DNA of 28,611 nucleotides, taken from positions 1 to 28,611 of the forward strand of contig CAYJPA010000082.1 of the NCBI GenBank assembly GCA_964371945.1, in the 5' to 3' direction. The translations under genes were made by a program, and so were the position numbers. Under the pieces are notes generated by a model that worked only from the letters and a program-made list of their open reading frames with translations, made no database searches and had not been told where the DNA came from. Every line of letters begins with the position of its first letter. The stretch's first letter is position 1. Positions 1 to 6,793 of the stretch are shown one piece after another. Origin of the DNA: CAYJPA01 sp964371945. GTDB lineage: Bacteria; Chloroflexota; Chloroflexia; Thermomicrobiales; UBA6265.

Positions 1-67
1 CTCCGTCTTCCGCGTACCACCAGATTCCCCGGTCGCCGCGAGCTTTAGAAAGTGCGAGAACAGCCAT
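1..67 (-). CDS. Start of a leftward ORF cut by the window edge; gene or Trp-containing leader peptide
   Basis: An ATG at 67-65 on the minus strand opens a frame that stays open to position 1 (22 codons). The product begins MAVLALSKAR and continues GDRGIWWYAEDG, including two adjacent Trp codons at codons 16 and 17. A purine-rich GGAAAAACTGGGA lies just upstream and could serve as a weak ribosome binding site. It follows the structured leader and promoter at 68-297, so it is the natural target of that control region. I do not recognise the protein. Two readings are open: the N-terminus of a real enzyme, or a short leader peptide whose tandem Trp codons sense tryptophan. The window is too short to decide. 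Confidence 0.45.
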   Translation of the reverse strand, partial: MAVLALSKARGDRGIWWYAEDG

Positions 68-268
68 TCCCAGTTTTTCCGATTCTCTTTACAAAAAGAG
101 AACCGCCCGGAATTACCAGGCGGCACACCTTGTGCCGGCGAGATCCGAATCGGATCTCCGCGACTCGGATCGTCGTTGACGATCTACAAGGCCACGCCTC
201 CTGCTGTTCCCCGTCCGCCTCGCTCTTCGCTCGGCAGAACCGCGAACTTGTCGTCCGCAGCGGGGTGG
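68..268 (-). promoter_or_regulatory. Structured 5' leader, candidate riboswitch or attenuator of unknown class
   Basis: Downstream of the leftward promoter the transcript can fold into successive stems. These are GACGACAAG (255-247) with CTTG (190-187) and TCGTC (182-178); an inner stem GTTC-T-GCC (240-233) with GGCGGAC (219-213); GAGATCCG/CGGATCTC (158-151 and 147-140, loop ATT); CGGCACA/TGTGCCG (137-131 and 127-121); the terminator at 93-123; and TTCTCTTT/AAAGAGAA (102-95 and 90-83), which would hide the T tract. A strong AGGAGG (202-197) is present with only TTG-TAG after it. I could not match it to a riboswitch consensus I know (TPP, cobalamin, SAM, FMN, glycine). Sequence near 11-28 resembles a T-box core with two bases missing. 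Confidence 0.5.
93..123 (-). terminator. Intrinsic terminator (attenuator) inside the leftward leader
   Basis: On the minus strand the arms CCGCCTGG (123-116) and CCGGGCGG (110-103) pair over 8 bp with one T-G wobble around the 5-nt loop TAATT. The T-rich tract TTCTCTTTTTG follows. This is the form of a Rho-independent terminator. No minus-strand gene ends just before it; it lies between a leftward promoter and a leftward start codon, which is the position of an attenuator. Its 5' arm shares bases 121-123 with a preceding hairpin (121-137), so the two structures exclude each other. Confidence 0.6.
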
Positions 269-297
269 ATACTACAACGGCCCGCTGAACTCGTCAA
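269..297 (-). promoter_or_regulatory. Sigma70-type promoter for the leftward leader
   Basis: On the minus strand TTGACG (297-292) and TAGTAT (274-269) are separated by 17 bp. The -35 matches the consensus at five of six positions and the -10 at four of six. Transcription would begin near 262 and run left into the structured leader. Confidence 0.55.
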
Positions 298-405
298 GGT
301 GGTTCTTGAGATTTTGTTCACAGTTCGACGAGTCCGAATGGGACCAGCATATCCGCTTATGCAAATACCGCGAACAACCCGGCGATTGTCGCCGTTCAAT
401 GGCCG

Positions 406-411
406 TATAAT
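406..411 (+). promoter_or_regulatory. -10 element TATAAT for the amidotransferase-like gene
   Basis: A perfect TATAAT lies 70 bp before the ATG at 482. No good -35 is found at 17 bp; the nearest TTG (386-388) would give too short a spacer. The expected transcription start is near 418. Confidence 0.35.
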
Positions 412-481
412 CGTAGAATCCGGCGCAACGATCGCCAATTGGATTTATCACGGATCGCTCATGAGAGGAGCACGTTCGACC

Positions 482-1234
482 ATGAAGCCGGTTATCGGCA
501 TCACTCCATCCCCAATCAATGACACATCTTCGTCGGGAACGCACGAGCGCTACGCGATCACGTCGACCTACGTGAATGCCGTGATCGCGGCCGGCGGCAT
601 TCCCGTGGTGCTTCCGCCGCAAGACGGCAATGCTGACGCCTTGCTTGACCTGGTGGACGGCCTGCTCTTCTCGGGCGGCGCCGACATCGATCCCACTTAT
701 TACGGTGACATCGAAGTCCACCCGTCGACCTACGACGTACACCCGCTCCGGGATCGATTCGAGCTCGAGCTCCTGGCGAAAGCGATCGAGCGCGACTACC
801 CCACGTTCTGCATTTGTCGCGGCATTCAATTGCTTAATGTGGTGTGTGGCGGGACGCTGTTCCAGCATGTGCCAGATCAGTACGACGCTGCTATCCCGCA
901 TCGTCAGCAAGAGGCGGGACTCAAGTCGCACCAGCCAAGCCACACGGTGACTGCTGTGCCCGGAAGCTTGCTTGCGACGGCATACGGAGACGATGAGATC
1001 AAGGTCAATTCTTACCATCACCAGGCCGTGAAGGACCTTGCTCCGTCATTGAGCAGGTCCGGACAGGCGGAGGATGGGCTGGTCGAGGCGGTGGAGCTGC
1101 CTGATCACTCCTTCGTGCTCGGCGTGCAGTGGCACCCCGAAATGATGTTCCGCGAGCACCCAGAGCATCTGGCGCCGTTCAGGCATCTCGTCGAAGCCGC
1201 GACCGCACGGCGTCTGGCGGGAATCACCTCCTGA
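482..1234 (+). CDS. Class I glutamine amidotransferase-like hydrolase (peptidase C26, PuuD-like)
   Basis: The 250-aa product belongs to the gamma-glutamyl-gamma-aminobutyrate hydrolase family, cytosolic enzymes that cleave gamma-glutamyl amides. The triad is visible: nucleophile Cys112 in FCICRGIQLLNV, and His218 and Glu220 in VQWHPE. LLFSGGADIDPTYYG (61-75) is the family's oxyanion-side motif. I place the start at ATG 482, because the family begins with KPVIGIT and GAGAGGAG (463-470) lies 11 nt upstream; ATG 461 is the alternative. The frame is open further upstream, but that part shows no family similarity and contains the promoter. The gene stands alone, divergent from the left-edge leader. 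No putrescine-pathway partners (gamma-glutamylputrescine ligase or oxidase) are near, so the substrate is unknown and PuuD function is not established. Confidence 0.88.
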   Translation: MKPVIGITPSPINDTSSSGTHERYAITSTYVNAVIAAGGIPVVLPPQDGNADALLDLVDGLLFSGGADIDPTYYGDIEVHPSTYDVHPLRDRFELELLAKAIERDYPTFCICRGIQLLNVVCGGTLFQHVPDQYDAAIPHRQQEAGLKSHQPSHTVTAVPGSLLATAYGDDEIKVNSYHHQAVKDLAPSLSRSGQAEDGLVEAVELPDHSFVLGVQWHPEMMFREHPEHLAPFRHLVEAATARRLAGITS

Positions 1235-1256
1235 TCGGAAGCGGACTATGAATGAA

Positions 1257-1340
1257 CCCGGTGGGATGTGAACTGCTCTCCATAACGTCGAACTGACTTT
1301 CTCAGCCCAACCTCTGGGGAGCAGTTCAATGTCCACCGGG
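1257..1340. repeat. Long imperfect inverted repeat between convergent genes
   Basis: Two 25-nt arms (1257-1281 and 1316-1340) mirror each other. Each has an outer 8-bp match (CCCGGTGG with CCACCGGG), five unpaired central positions, and an inner 9-bp match (GAACTGCTC with GAGCAGTTC). The loop is 34 nt. The repeat fills the gap between the converging amidotransferase and lon genes. It could act as a bidirectional terminator, although neither side has a good T run. It could also be a small non-autonomous repeat. Confidence 0.6.
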
Positions 1341-1374
1341 CCTTTCTTCGGCGCTCCCGCGTTGAACGAACCGC

Positions 1375-3951
1375 CTACACGACCGCGCCAACCGGCTCGC
1401 GCAGTTCCGCTTCCGCGGCGGCCGCGGATGCCGCCGCGCGGACAACCTTCGAGTTCCGTCCGAGATGGAACTCCTCCGGCATCGCGGTCGCAAGAACGTC
1501 GTCCAGTCGATCGGCCAAAACGAATGTCATCTGCTCGCGCAGCTCCTTCGGCAGATCGTCGAGATCGACATCGTTTCGATGCGGTAGCACGAAGGTGTTG
1601 ATCCCGGAGCGCCTCGCGGCCAGCGCCTTCTCCTTGATCCCACCAACGGGCAGGACCTGACCGCGCAACGTGATCTCGCCGGTCATTGCCACGTCCTCCC
1701 GAACAGGCACGCCGGTGAGTAGGGAAACGAGCGCCGTTGTGATCGCGACTCCGGCCGACGGTCCGTCCTTCGGCACAGCGCCGGCAGGCACGTGGATGTG
1801 AATATCAGAGCTCGCGAAGATCTCCGGATCGATCCCCAAATCATCCGCGCGCGATCGCACGAACGAAACCGCAGCCTGGGCGGATTCTCGCATGACATCA
1901 CCGAGTTGACCGGTGACGGTCACACCGCCCTTGCCAGGCATCCTGGATGTTTCGATGAACATGATGTCTCCGCCAACACTCGTGACGCCGACGCCGATCG
2001 AAACACCCGCCTGCGATGTTCTCGCCGCGCGCTCCTCGTAGAAGAATCGTGGCCGGCCGAGATACTCGCGTATCTGTTCTGGCCCGGTTTCGAATGCGAC
2101 TTCTCGCTCCTCGGCAACCCGCGTGGCAACCTTGCGGCAAACGGATCCGATCTCGCGTTCGAGGTTCCGGACCCCTGCTTCACGGGTATAGTGTTGGATA
2201 ATCTGCGTCAATGCATCGTCGGTGATCGAGTGAACGTCTTTCGATAGTCCGTGCGCCCTCAGTTGTTTCGGCACCAAATACTTGCGGGCAATGTTCAACT
2301 TGTCGTCGTCCGTATATCCCGCGAGATCGAGGATCTCCATTCGGTCTCGCAACGGGGGGGGAATCGTGTCAAGCAGATTTGCGGTCGCGATAAACATCAC
2401 CTTCGAGAGGTCGAACGACACATCCAGGTAATGGTCCCGGAAGCTGTTGTTCTGCTCGGGATCGAGCACCTCTAGAAGCGCCGACGATGGATCGCCACGC
2501 CAGTCGTTGCCGAGCTTATCAACCTCATCCAGGATGAAGACGGGATCGTTCGTGCCCGCCCTGCGAATCGCCTGAATGATCCGGCCCGGCATCGCGCCGA
2601 CGTATGTCCGGCGGTGACCGCGAATTTCGGCCTCATCGCGAACGCCACCGAGCGACATCCGCGTCACTTCCCGGCCCAATGCGCGCGCGATTGACTGCGC
2701 CAGGCTCGTCTTGCCAACACCAGGCGGTCCGACGAAGCAGAGGATCGGTTCGCGGTTTCCGGTCGGTGTGCCTTCCTCGGCCGCGAGCGCCAGTTTGAGC
2801 TTGCGAACCGCCAGATACTCCAGAATCCGGTCTTTAATCTTCTCTAGGTCGTAGTGGTCCTCATCGAGAATTGCCCGCGCATTGGGAATGTCGATCGCGC
2901 ATTCTGTGCTCTTGTTCCAGGGCAGCGATGTCAACCAGTCGAGATAGGTTTTGATAACGCCATACTCCGCTGCCGCGGGAGGCAATTTCGAGAGCCGGTC
3001 GAGCTCGCGCCTCGCTTCCTTGGCCGCTTCTTCAGGCATTTCGCATGACTCGATCTTGCCGCGAAGCTCGCTGACCTCGGCTTCGGTTTCACTTGATTCG
3101 CCGAGCTCTCGTTGAATCGCCTTCAACTGCTCGCGCAAGTAGTACTCACGCTGCGACTTCCCAAGCTCTTCCTGGACCTCTGACTGCAGTCGCTTTCCAA
3201 GCTCCAGAACGTCCAGCTCCTTGGCAATAAAGGCGTTGAGCGTGGTCAGCTTCTCATGCACTGAGTCCAGCTCGAGCAGTTGCTGGCGCTCGGCCGGGTC
3301 CATTCGCAGATTCGTCGCGACCAAATAGACCAGATGCTTCGGATCGTCGACATTCAGCGCGGCAGTCACAAGCTCATCCGGAAGGTGCGAGACAAGCGAC
3401 ACCAAACGCTGGAAGAGATCCAGTGTATTGCGGGAAAGTGCCTGCACTTCGACCGACGTTTCGCTGGTTTCAGGCGCTGTTTCGATCTCCGCGGTCAGGA
3501 ATGGCTCCTCGGAAAGAAAGCGTTTGATCCGCATCCGCTCTGAGCCCTGGACCGCCAACCGAACGCTGCCATCGGGCACACGCATCATCTGCAAAATGGT
3601 CGCGACCGTGCCGACTTCAAAGCAATCCTCAGGACCCGCACCTTCTTGCTCGGCATCTCTCTGCATAACGAGCGCGACGGTGCGATCGCCGGACATGACC
3701 TCATCGATCAGTCGCAGCGATCGTGCTTGCGCGGCGGCCAGTGGCACCACGGTTAGCGGGAAGACAACGGTTCCGCGGAGCGGCAACACGGGAAGTGTGA
3801 GCGTGCGGCTCGCGACAGGAATCGAGAGCTCGTCGTCAACGCTCTCAGCTTCAGTGCCGCCGACTTCGATCAGTTCGTCTGGTGGCAATTCATCCTCGAT
3901 CTCGGTGATTGGGATTGCGGTTTCTTGGAGTTCTTTCTCATTTTCGGACAT
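1375..3951 (-). CDS. lon: ATP-dependent Lon protease
   Basis: The 858-aa protein is a LonA-type hexameric AAA+ serine protease of the cytosol, degrading misfolded and short-lived regulatory proteins. In order: an acidic N-terminal extension (1-50), the LON substrate-binding domain (from about 51, LTLPVLPLRG), a coiled-coil region (about 225-330), Walker A GPPGVGKT (408-415), Walker B FILDEVDK (472-479), and the protease domain with the Ser732-Lys773 dyad (KDGPSAG and GGIKEKALA). The C-terminus carries an Ala-rich tail. It is somewhat longer than usual for LonA because of both ends. It starts 5 nt after the hsp20 stop, so the two are almost surely one transcript of chaperone and protease. No CIRCE-type operator is seen. 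Confidence 0.97.
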   Translation of the reverse strand: MSENEKELQETAIPITEIEDELPPDELIEVGGTEAESVDDELSIPVASRTLTLPVLPLRGTVVFPLTVVPLAAAQARSLRLIDEVMSGDRTVALVMQRDAEQEGAGPEDCFEVGTVATILQMMRVPDGSVRLAVQGSERMRIKRFLSEEPFLTAEIETAPETSETSVEVQALSRNTLDLFQRLVSLVSHLPDELVTAALNVDDPKHLVYLVATNLRMDPAERQQLLELDSVHEKLTTLNAFIAKELDVLELGKRLQSEVQEELGKSQREYYLREQLKAIQRELGESSETEAEVSELRGKIESCEMPEEAAKEARRELDRLSKLPPAAAEYGVIKTYLDWLTSLPWNKSTECAIDIPNARAILDEDHYDLEKIKDRILEYLAVRKLKLALAAEEGTPTGNREPILCFVGPPGVGKTSLAQSIARALGREVTRMSLGGVRDEAEIRGHRRTYVGAMPGRIIQAIRRAGTNDPVFILDEVDKLGNDWRGDPSSALLEVLDPEQNNSFRDHYLDVSFDLSKVMFIATANLLDTIPPPLRDRMEILDLAGYTDDDKLNIARKYLVPKQLRAHGLSKDVHSITDDALTQIIQHYTREAGVRNLEREIGSVCRKVATRVAEEREVAFETGPEQIREYLGRPRFFYEERAARTSQAGVSIGVGVTSVGGDIMFIETSRMPGKGGVTVTGQLGDVMRESAQAAVSFVRSRADDLGIDPEIFASSDIHIHVPAGAVPKDGPSAGVAITTALVSLLTGVPVREDVAMTGEITLRGQVLPVGGIKEKALAARRSGINTFVLPHRNDVDLDDLPKELREQMTFVLADRLDDVLATAMPEEFHLGRNSKVVRAAASAAAAEAELREPVGAVV

Positions 3952-3956
3952 ATTAC

Positions 3957-4424
3957 TTATGCTCCCTGGCCGGGCTCACCATTCAGAGCAGGTGTGCGCG
4001 GAACGATGGTTCTGGTGCTTGAGCGAGGCAATATGATTCGCAAGAATCCATTGACATAGTCGGCCAATGCTCGTTCTGCATCGACGGAGAACGGAATGTA
4101 GACATCGACCCCGAACGGTCCGTAAGCGATACCCGTTTCGCGATACGAGCGACGCTCACCGCCACGATCGTCGAGCCGCTCGCCGCGAATCGACAACACG
4201 TCGTGCTCGATGACGACGCTCAAATCGTCCTGATTGATTCCGGCGATCTCGGTCGAAACGATCAGCGCGACGTCGGTTTCGTACACCTCGACAGGCGGAC
4301 GCCAGCGTTGGTTCTGTCGCGGCGCGACGTGGGGCCGTTGCGGCATAAGCGATCGAAAGACCTGTTCCATTTCCTGTTGAACGCGATCCGGATCACGTTG
4401 GACGGTCCGGCGAATAATCAGCAT
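3957..4424 (-). CDS. Small heat shock protein, Hsp20/alpha-crystallin family
   Basis: The 155-aa product is an ATP-independent holdase that binds unfolding proteins. The alpha-crystallin domain covers about residues 43-137. It includes PPVEVYETDVALIVSTEIAG, the beta-strand segment LSVVIEHDVLSIRGER, and the family's late signature seen here as YGPFGVDVYIP...ADYVNGFLRIILP. The usual Arg of the GxFxR signature is Val. A C-terminal Thr-Ile-Val (139-141) may be a weak form of the oligomer-linking IxI motif. I chose the ATG at 4424 because AGGAGT sits 5 nt upstream; an upstream ATG at 4517 has no such site and adds non-conserved sequence. It is first in the operon with lon. Confidence 0.92.
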   Translation of the reverse strand: MLIIRRTVQRDPDRVQQEMEQVFRSLMPQRPHVAPRQNQRWRPPVEVYETDVALIVSTEIAGINQDDLSVVIEHDVLSIRGERLDDRGGERRSYRETGIAYGPFGVDVYIPFSVDAERALADYVNGFLRIILPRSSTRTIVPRTPALNGEPGQGA

Positions 4425-4555
4425 CTTCACTCCTGGCACGAACGCCGGGTGCGATTGAACGGGTGGGTGCGTTCCGGCACGAGTCTCGCTTGACGCCGAA
4501 CGAATCTTTGGTTTCACCTCATCCCGGCGCTCATCACTGCCGGCAAACTGACGCG

Positions 4556-4584
4556 ATTATACACGACGAGATGGTTACTTGCTA
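4556..4584 (-). promoter_or_regulatory. Candidate hsp20-lon promoter
   Basis: On the minus strand a perfect TATAAT (4561-4556) lies 17 bp after TAGCAA (4584-4579), a poor -35. Transcription would start near 4549, giving a 5' UTR of about 125 nt. A GTTAC...GTAAC inverted repeat spans the -35 region. The weak -35 and nearby repeat fit an activated or repressed heat-shock promoter, but this is inference. Confidence 0.4.
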
Positions 4585-4775
4585 CGAGCCGTGTAAGGTA
4601 ACTATTTGTTAGTCCTAGGTCCTGGTCGTAAAGCCGGGCGACAACTGGTTCGGACTTTTCGGCAAATCCGAGCCAAATCAGCCGCTCTTGTTGCGGTTTA
4701 CTTGACTCTCTCCGATGTTGTTGCCTTCGCGGCCAGATCAAATGGAAAGAGAGCCAATCATTTTGGAGTTGTCCA
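4585..4775. other. Intergenic stretch, no gene seen
   Basis: This is part of the roughly 350-bp gap between the hsp20 start and the DUF4015 gene stop. It contains one 8-bp hairpin, GGTTCGGA (4647-4654) with TCCGAGCC (4667-4674) including one wobble pair. No T run follows it on either strand, so it is not a convincing terminator. A 75-codon minus-strand frame here has no recognisable features. Confidence 0.4.
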
Positions 4776-6578
4776 TTAACTGGGACGGGTGGGCGGCATG
4801 AGCCGCTTTGAACGGCGAACGAGGCCCGCGAACGCCGCGCCTATTACGGAACCCTGCTCTGGATTAAGGGCGTCCTCGGTGAACTCGCTTCCGGCGTTCC
4901 AGAGTAGCCAGCCACTTCCTGCTTGATCTTCGGTCGCGTCAATCTGCGCGCGCACCTGGTCCGCATCGTATGGCTCATCGCCCCAGGGGAAATCCTGCAA
5001 CCACGGTCTGAGCTTCAATTCCATTCCCGGCATCTTCTCAAGCGCGAGGTAAACGCTCAATTCGATCGTTTCATAGGGCAATTCGTTCGGTTCGCCGCCG
5101 ACATCGATCGATGAGGCGTCGAAGTGCGATGGGTAGATCATCGGGCAAACGTAATCGACGACCTCGGTGACATCTGCAAGCCGTTGCCCGATCCCCTGGT
5201 CGTCGGGGTAGATCGCAATGATCCCGAATACATCGACCGCCAACATCGCGCCGGTTGACTCCAGTGCTTTGCGTGAATCGATCAGGAACTCGACAATCGC
5301 CGCCACTCTGCCTTCTTCAGTGTAGTCAGGTCCAAAATCGGCGGTTGTGAGGTCACCGTCAGACGGAAAGCGAATGTAGTCATATTGAATCTCGTCGAAG
5401 CCGAATCCGGCCGCTTCGACCGCGAGATCAATGTTTGGCTGCCAGAGCCCTCGCATGAACGGATTCACCCAGGCTCCGCCGTCATATCCTCGCCAAACGT
5501 CACCACTCACCTCGTCTTGCACGGCCAGCTCGTGATTGGCCTCGGCGACTCTCGGATCGTTGAAGACAACCTGGCGTGCGATCGTATAAATCCCGTTGTC
5601 TTTGAACTTCTGGACGAGAACGGCAGGATCGTAGGTCGGTTCGACCGCATTTGCGTCCCTGAAGAACTGCACCTTTGTATCGTAGAAGACCACGCCCTCT
5701 TTGATGTCGATCACGATCGCGTTGATCTCGGTTTTGCTAATCAGATCGATGATGTGGTCGACAGTCGCCTCGTCACCGGCTGCACGTCCGTTTAGATATA
5801 GCGCTTTGATCTGTTTCCGCTTCAACTTGACTGAAAGATCCTCGCCCGCGGGAATCTCTTGCTTCGCGTAGCCTGGGGCCGTTATCACGATTCCCTGTGA
5901 AACGTCGGCATTCTTCAGCGTGAAGGAACCGCTCGATTTCGTGCGTGTAGTCGTGGTACCGGCTCGAACGAGCGCCTGATCGATGCCCCGGCCCTTCTCA
6001 TCGAGCACTTTGCCCGACGCGACGACTCCGCTGCTCGCAACTTCGGCGGTGTCTGAGGTCGCCGTCGGCTCATCAGGTTGTTGGGTGGCGGCGGCAACTT
6101 CTGGTTCCTGGGTCGATTCCTCAGTCGCCTGCTCGGTCCCGCCTTCGGTGTCACCCGCCGGAACGCTCAATGGCCGCAGGGCGGCCTTCTGGCTTTGATC
6201 GAACGATGAACCGACTGATCCATAGACCGGCGAATATCCAGGCGCCGCGATCTGGGCGAGTGTATCGCTGTCCGGCTTTTGGAATTTCGCCTCGCCCTTG
6301 TCGTTTGTCTGTTTGATTTCGTCGCCGATTGCGACCGTCGCGCCTTCGATCCGGGCGCCGCTGACTTGATCGATCACGTGGACGGTCATCATTGGGGAAT
6401 TGCCGCCGGGACCAACGTCAAAGACCTGTCCGGAGAGAATAAGCAGCGCGGGGATCACAAAAAGCAGGCTAAACCACCAACTCACCTGATCCCAGCGACG
6501 ACGCGGCCGCGTCATCCGAATCGGACCACGGGTGCGTACGACAGGTCGCGCCGATTGCACTTTTCTGCTTCCGTACAC
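4776..6578 (-). CDS. Membrane-anchored DUF4015 glycoside hydrolase-like protein with two regulatory-like beta domains
   Basis: The 600-aa protein has an Arg-rich cytoplasmic N-terminus and one membrane segment (about 34-52, WWFSLLFVIPALLILSG). After that come a carboxypeptidase-regulatory-like domain (about 65-136), a Thr/Glu/Pro-rich linker (about 141-185), a second such domain (about 187-253), and a C-terminal domain (about 257-580) of the DUF4015 putative glycosyl hydrolase family. In the last, the segments ALYLNGRAAG, NAIVIDIKEG and DEIQYDYIRFPSDG are typical of the TIM-barrel. It is probably exported and anchored, acting on cell-wall or extracellular glycans; the substrate is unknown. 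The start is GTG at 6578, with TTAGGAG 12 nt upstream; ATG 6515 is an alternative that still includes the membrane segment. It stands alone and is divergent from the polyprenyl synthase. Confidence 0.8.
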   Translation of the reverse strand: MYGSRKVQSARPVVRTRGPIRMTRPRRRWDQVSWWFSLLFVIPALLILSGQVFDVGPGGNSPMMTVHVIDQVSGARIEGATVAIGDEIKQTNDKGEAKFQKPDSDTLAQIAAPGYSPVYGSVGSSFDQSQKAALRPLSVPAGDTEGGTEQATEESTQEPEVAAATQQPDEPTATSDTAEVASSGVVASGKVLDEKGRGIDQALVRAGTTTTRTKSSGSFTLKNADVSQGIVITAPGYAKQEIPAGEDLSVKLKRKQIKALYLNGRAAGDEATVDHIIDLISKTEINAIVIDIKEGVVFYDTKVQFFRDANAVEPTYDPAVLVQKFKDNGIYTIARQVVFNDPRVAEANHELAVQDEVSGDVWRGYDGGAWVNPFMRGLWQPNIDLAVEAAGFGFDEIQYDYIRFPSDGDLTTADFGPDYTEEGRVAAIVEFLIDSRKALESTGAMLAVDVFGIIAIYPDDQGIGQRLADVTEVVDYVCPMIYPSHFDASSIDVGGEPNELPYETIELSVYLALEKMPGMELKLRPWLQDFPWGDEPYDADQVRAQIDATEDQAGSGWLLWNAGSEFTEDALNPEQGSVIGAAFAGLVRRSKRLMPPTRPS

Positions 6579-6718
6579 CAGGTTGCCTTGCTCCTAAGCT
6601 CGCGCTCATGCGCCTACAGGATAATTGAAGCCCGGAACCTATGCACTGAAACGAACAACGTGACGGGAATGTGTCTTCGCGGAGGACTTCCATTCGAACA
6701 AGCACCTGCTTGCCTCAA

Positions 6719-6748
6719 TTGACAGGCACTTAGCCTGGAACCCATAAT
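6719..6748 (+). promoter_or_regulatory. Sigma70 promoter of the polyprenyl synthase gene
   Basis: A perfect -35 TTGACA (6719-6724) and a -10 CATAAT (6743-6748, five of six) are separated by 18 bp. Transcription should begin near 6755, about 39 nt before the ATG at 6794. This is the best promoter in the window. Confidence 0.65.
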
Positions 6749-6763
6749 CCGCGCGGCGAAAAG

Positions 6764-6778
6764 TTGTGAATTTCACAA
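6764..6778. promoter_or_regulatory. 15-bp palindrome in the 5' UTR, candidate operator
   Basis: TTGTGAA-T-TTCACAA is a perfect inverted repeat lying between the predicted transcription start (about 6755) and the ATG at 6794. It contains TGTGA and TCACA half-sites only 3 nt apart, shorter than the 6-nt spacing of a CRP site, so the regulator is not evident. Confidence 0.5.
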
Positions 6779-6793
6779 TCGAGCAAGGCGTTC

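Noticed and set aside
83..158. A tRNA-like cloverleaf from the four adjacent hairpins
   Set aside because: There is no acceptor stem, no TTCAA-type T loop and no CCA end; stem sizes do not fit a tRNA.
176..481. N-terminal extension of the amidotransferase-like gene back to 176 or beyond
   Set aside because: The extra sequence shows no family similarity, contains the TATAAT element and the opposing promoter, and ATG 482 has its own RBS.
4571..4612. CIRCE or HAIR heat-shock operator before hsp20
   Set aside because: The GTTAC...GTAAC repeat does not match TTAGCACTC-N9-GAGTGCTAA or CTTGAGT-N7-ACTCAAG.
4514..4741. A 75-aa leftward frame upstream of hsp20
   Set aside because: It spans the hsp20 promoter region, has no motif and no good RBS.
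6764..6778. A CRP binding site
   Set aside because: The TGTGA and TCACA half-sites are 3 nt apart instead of 6.
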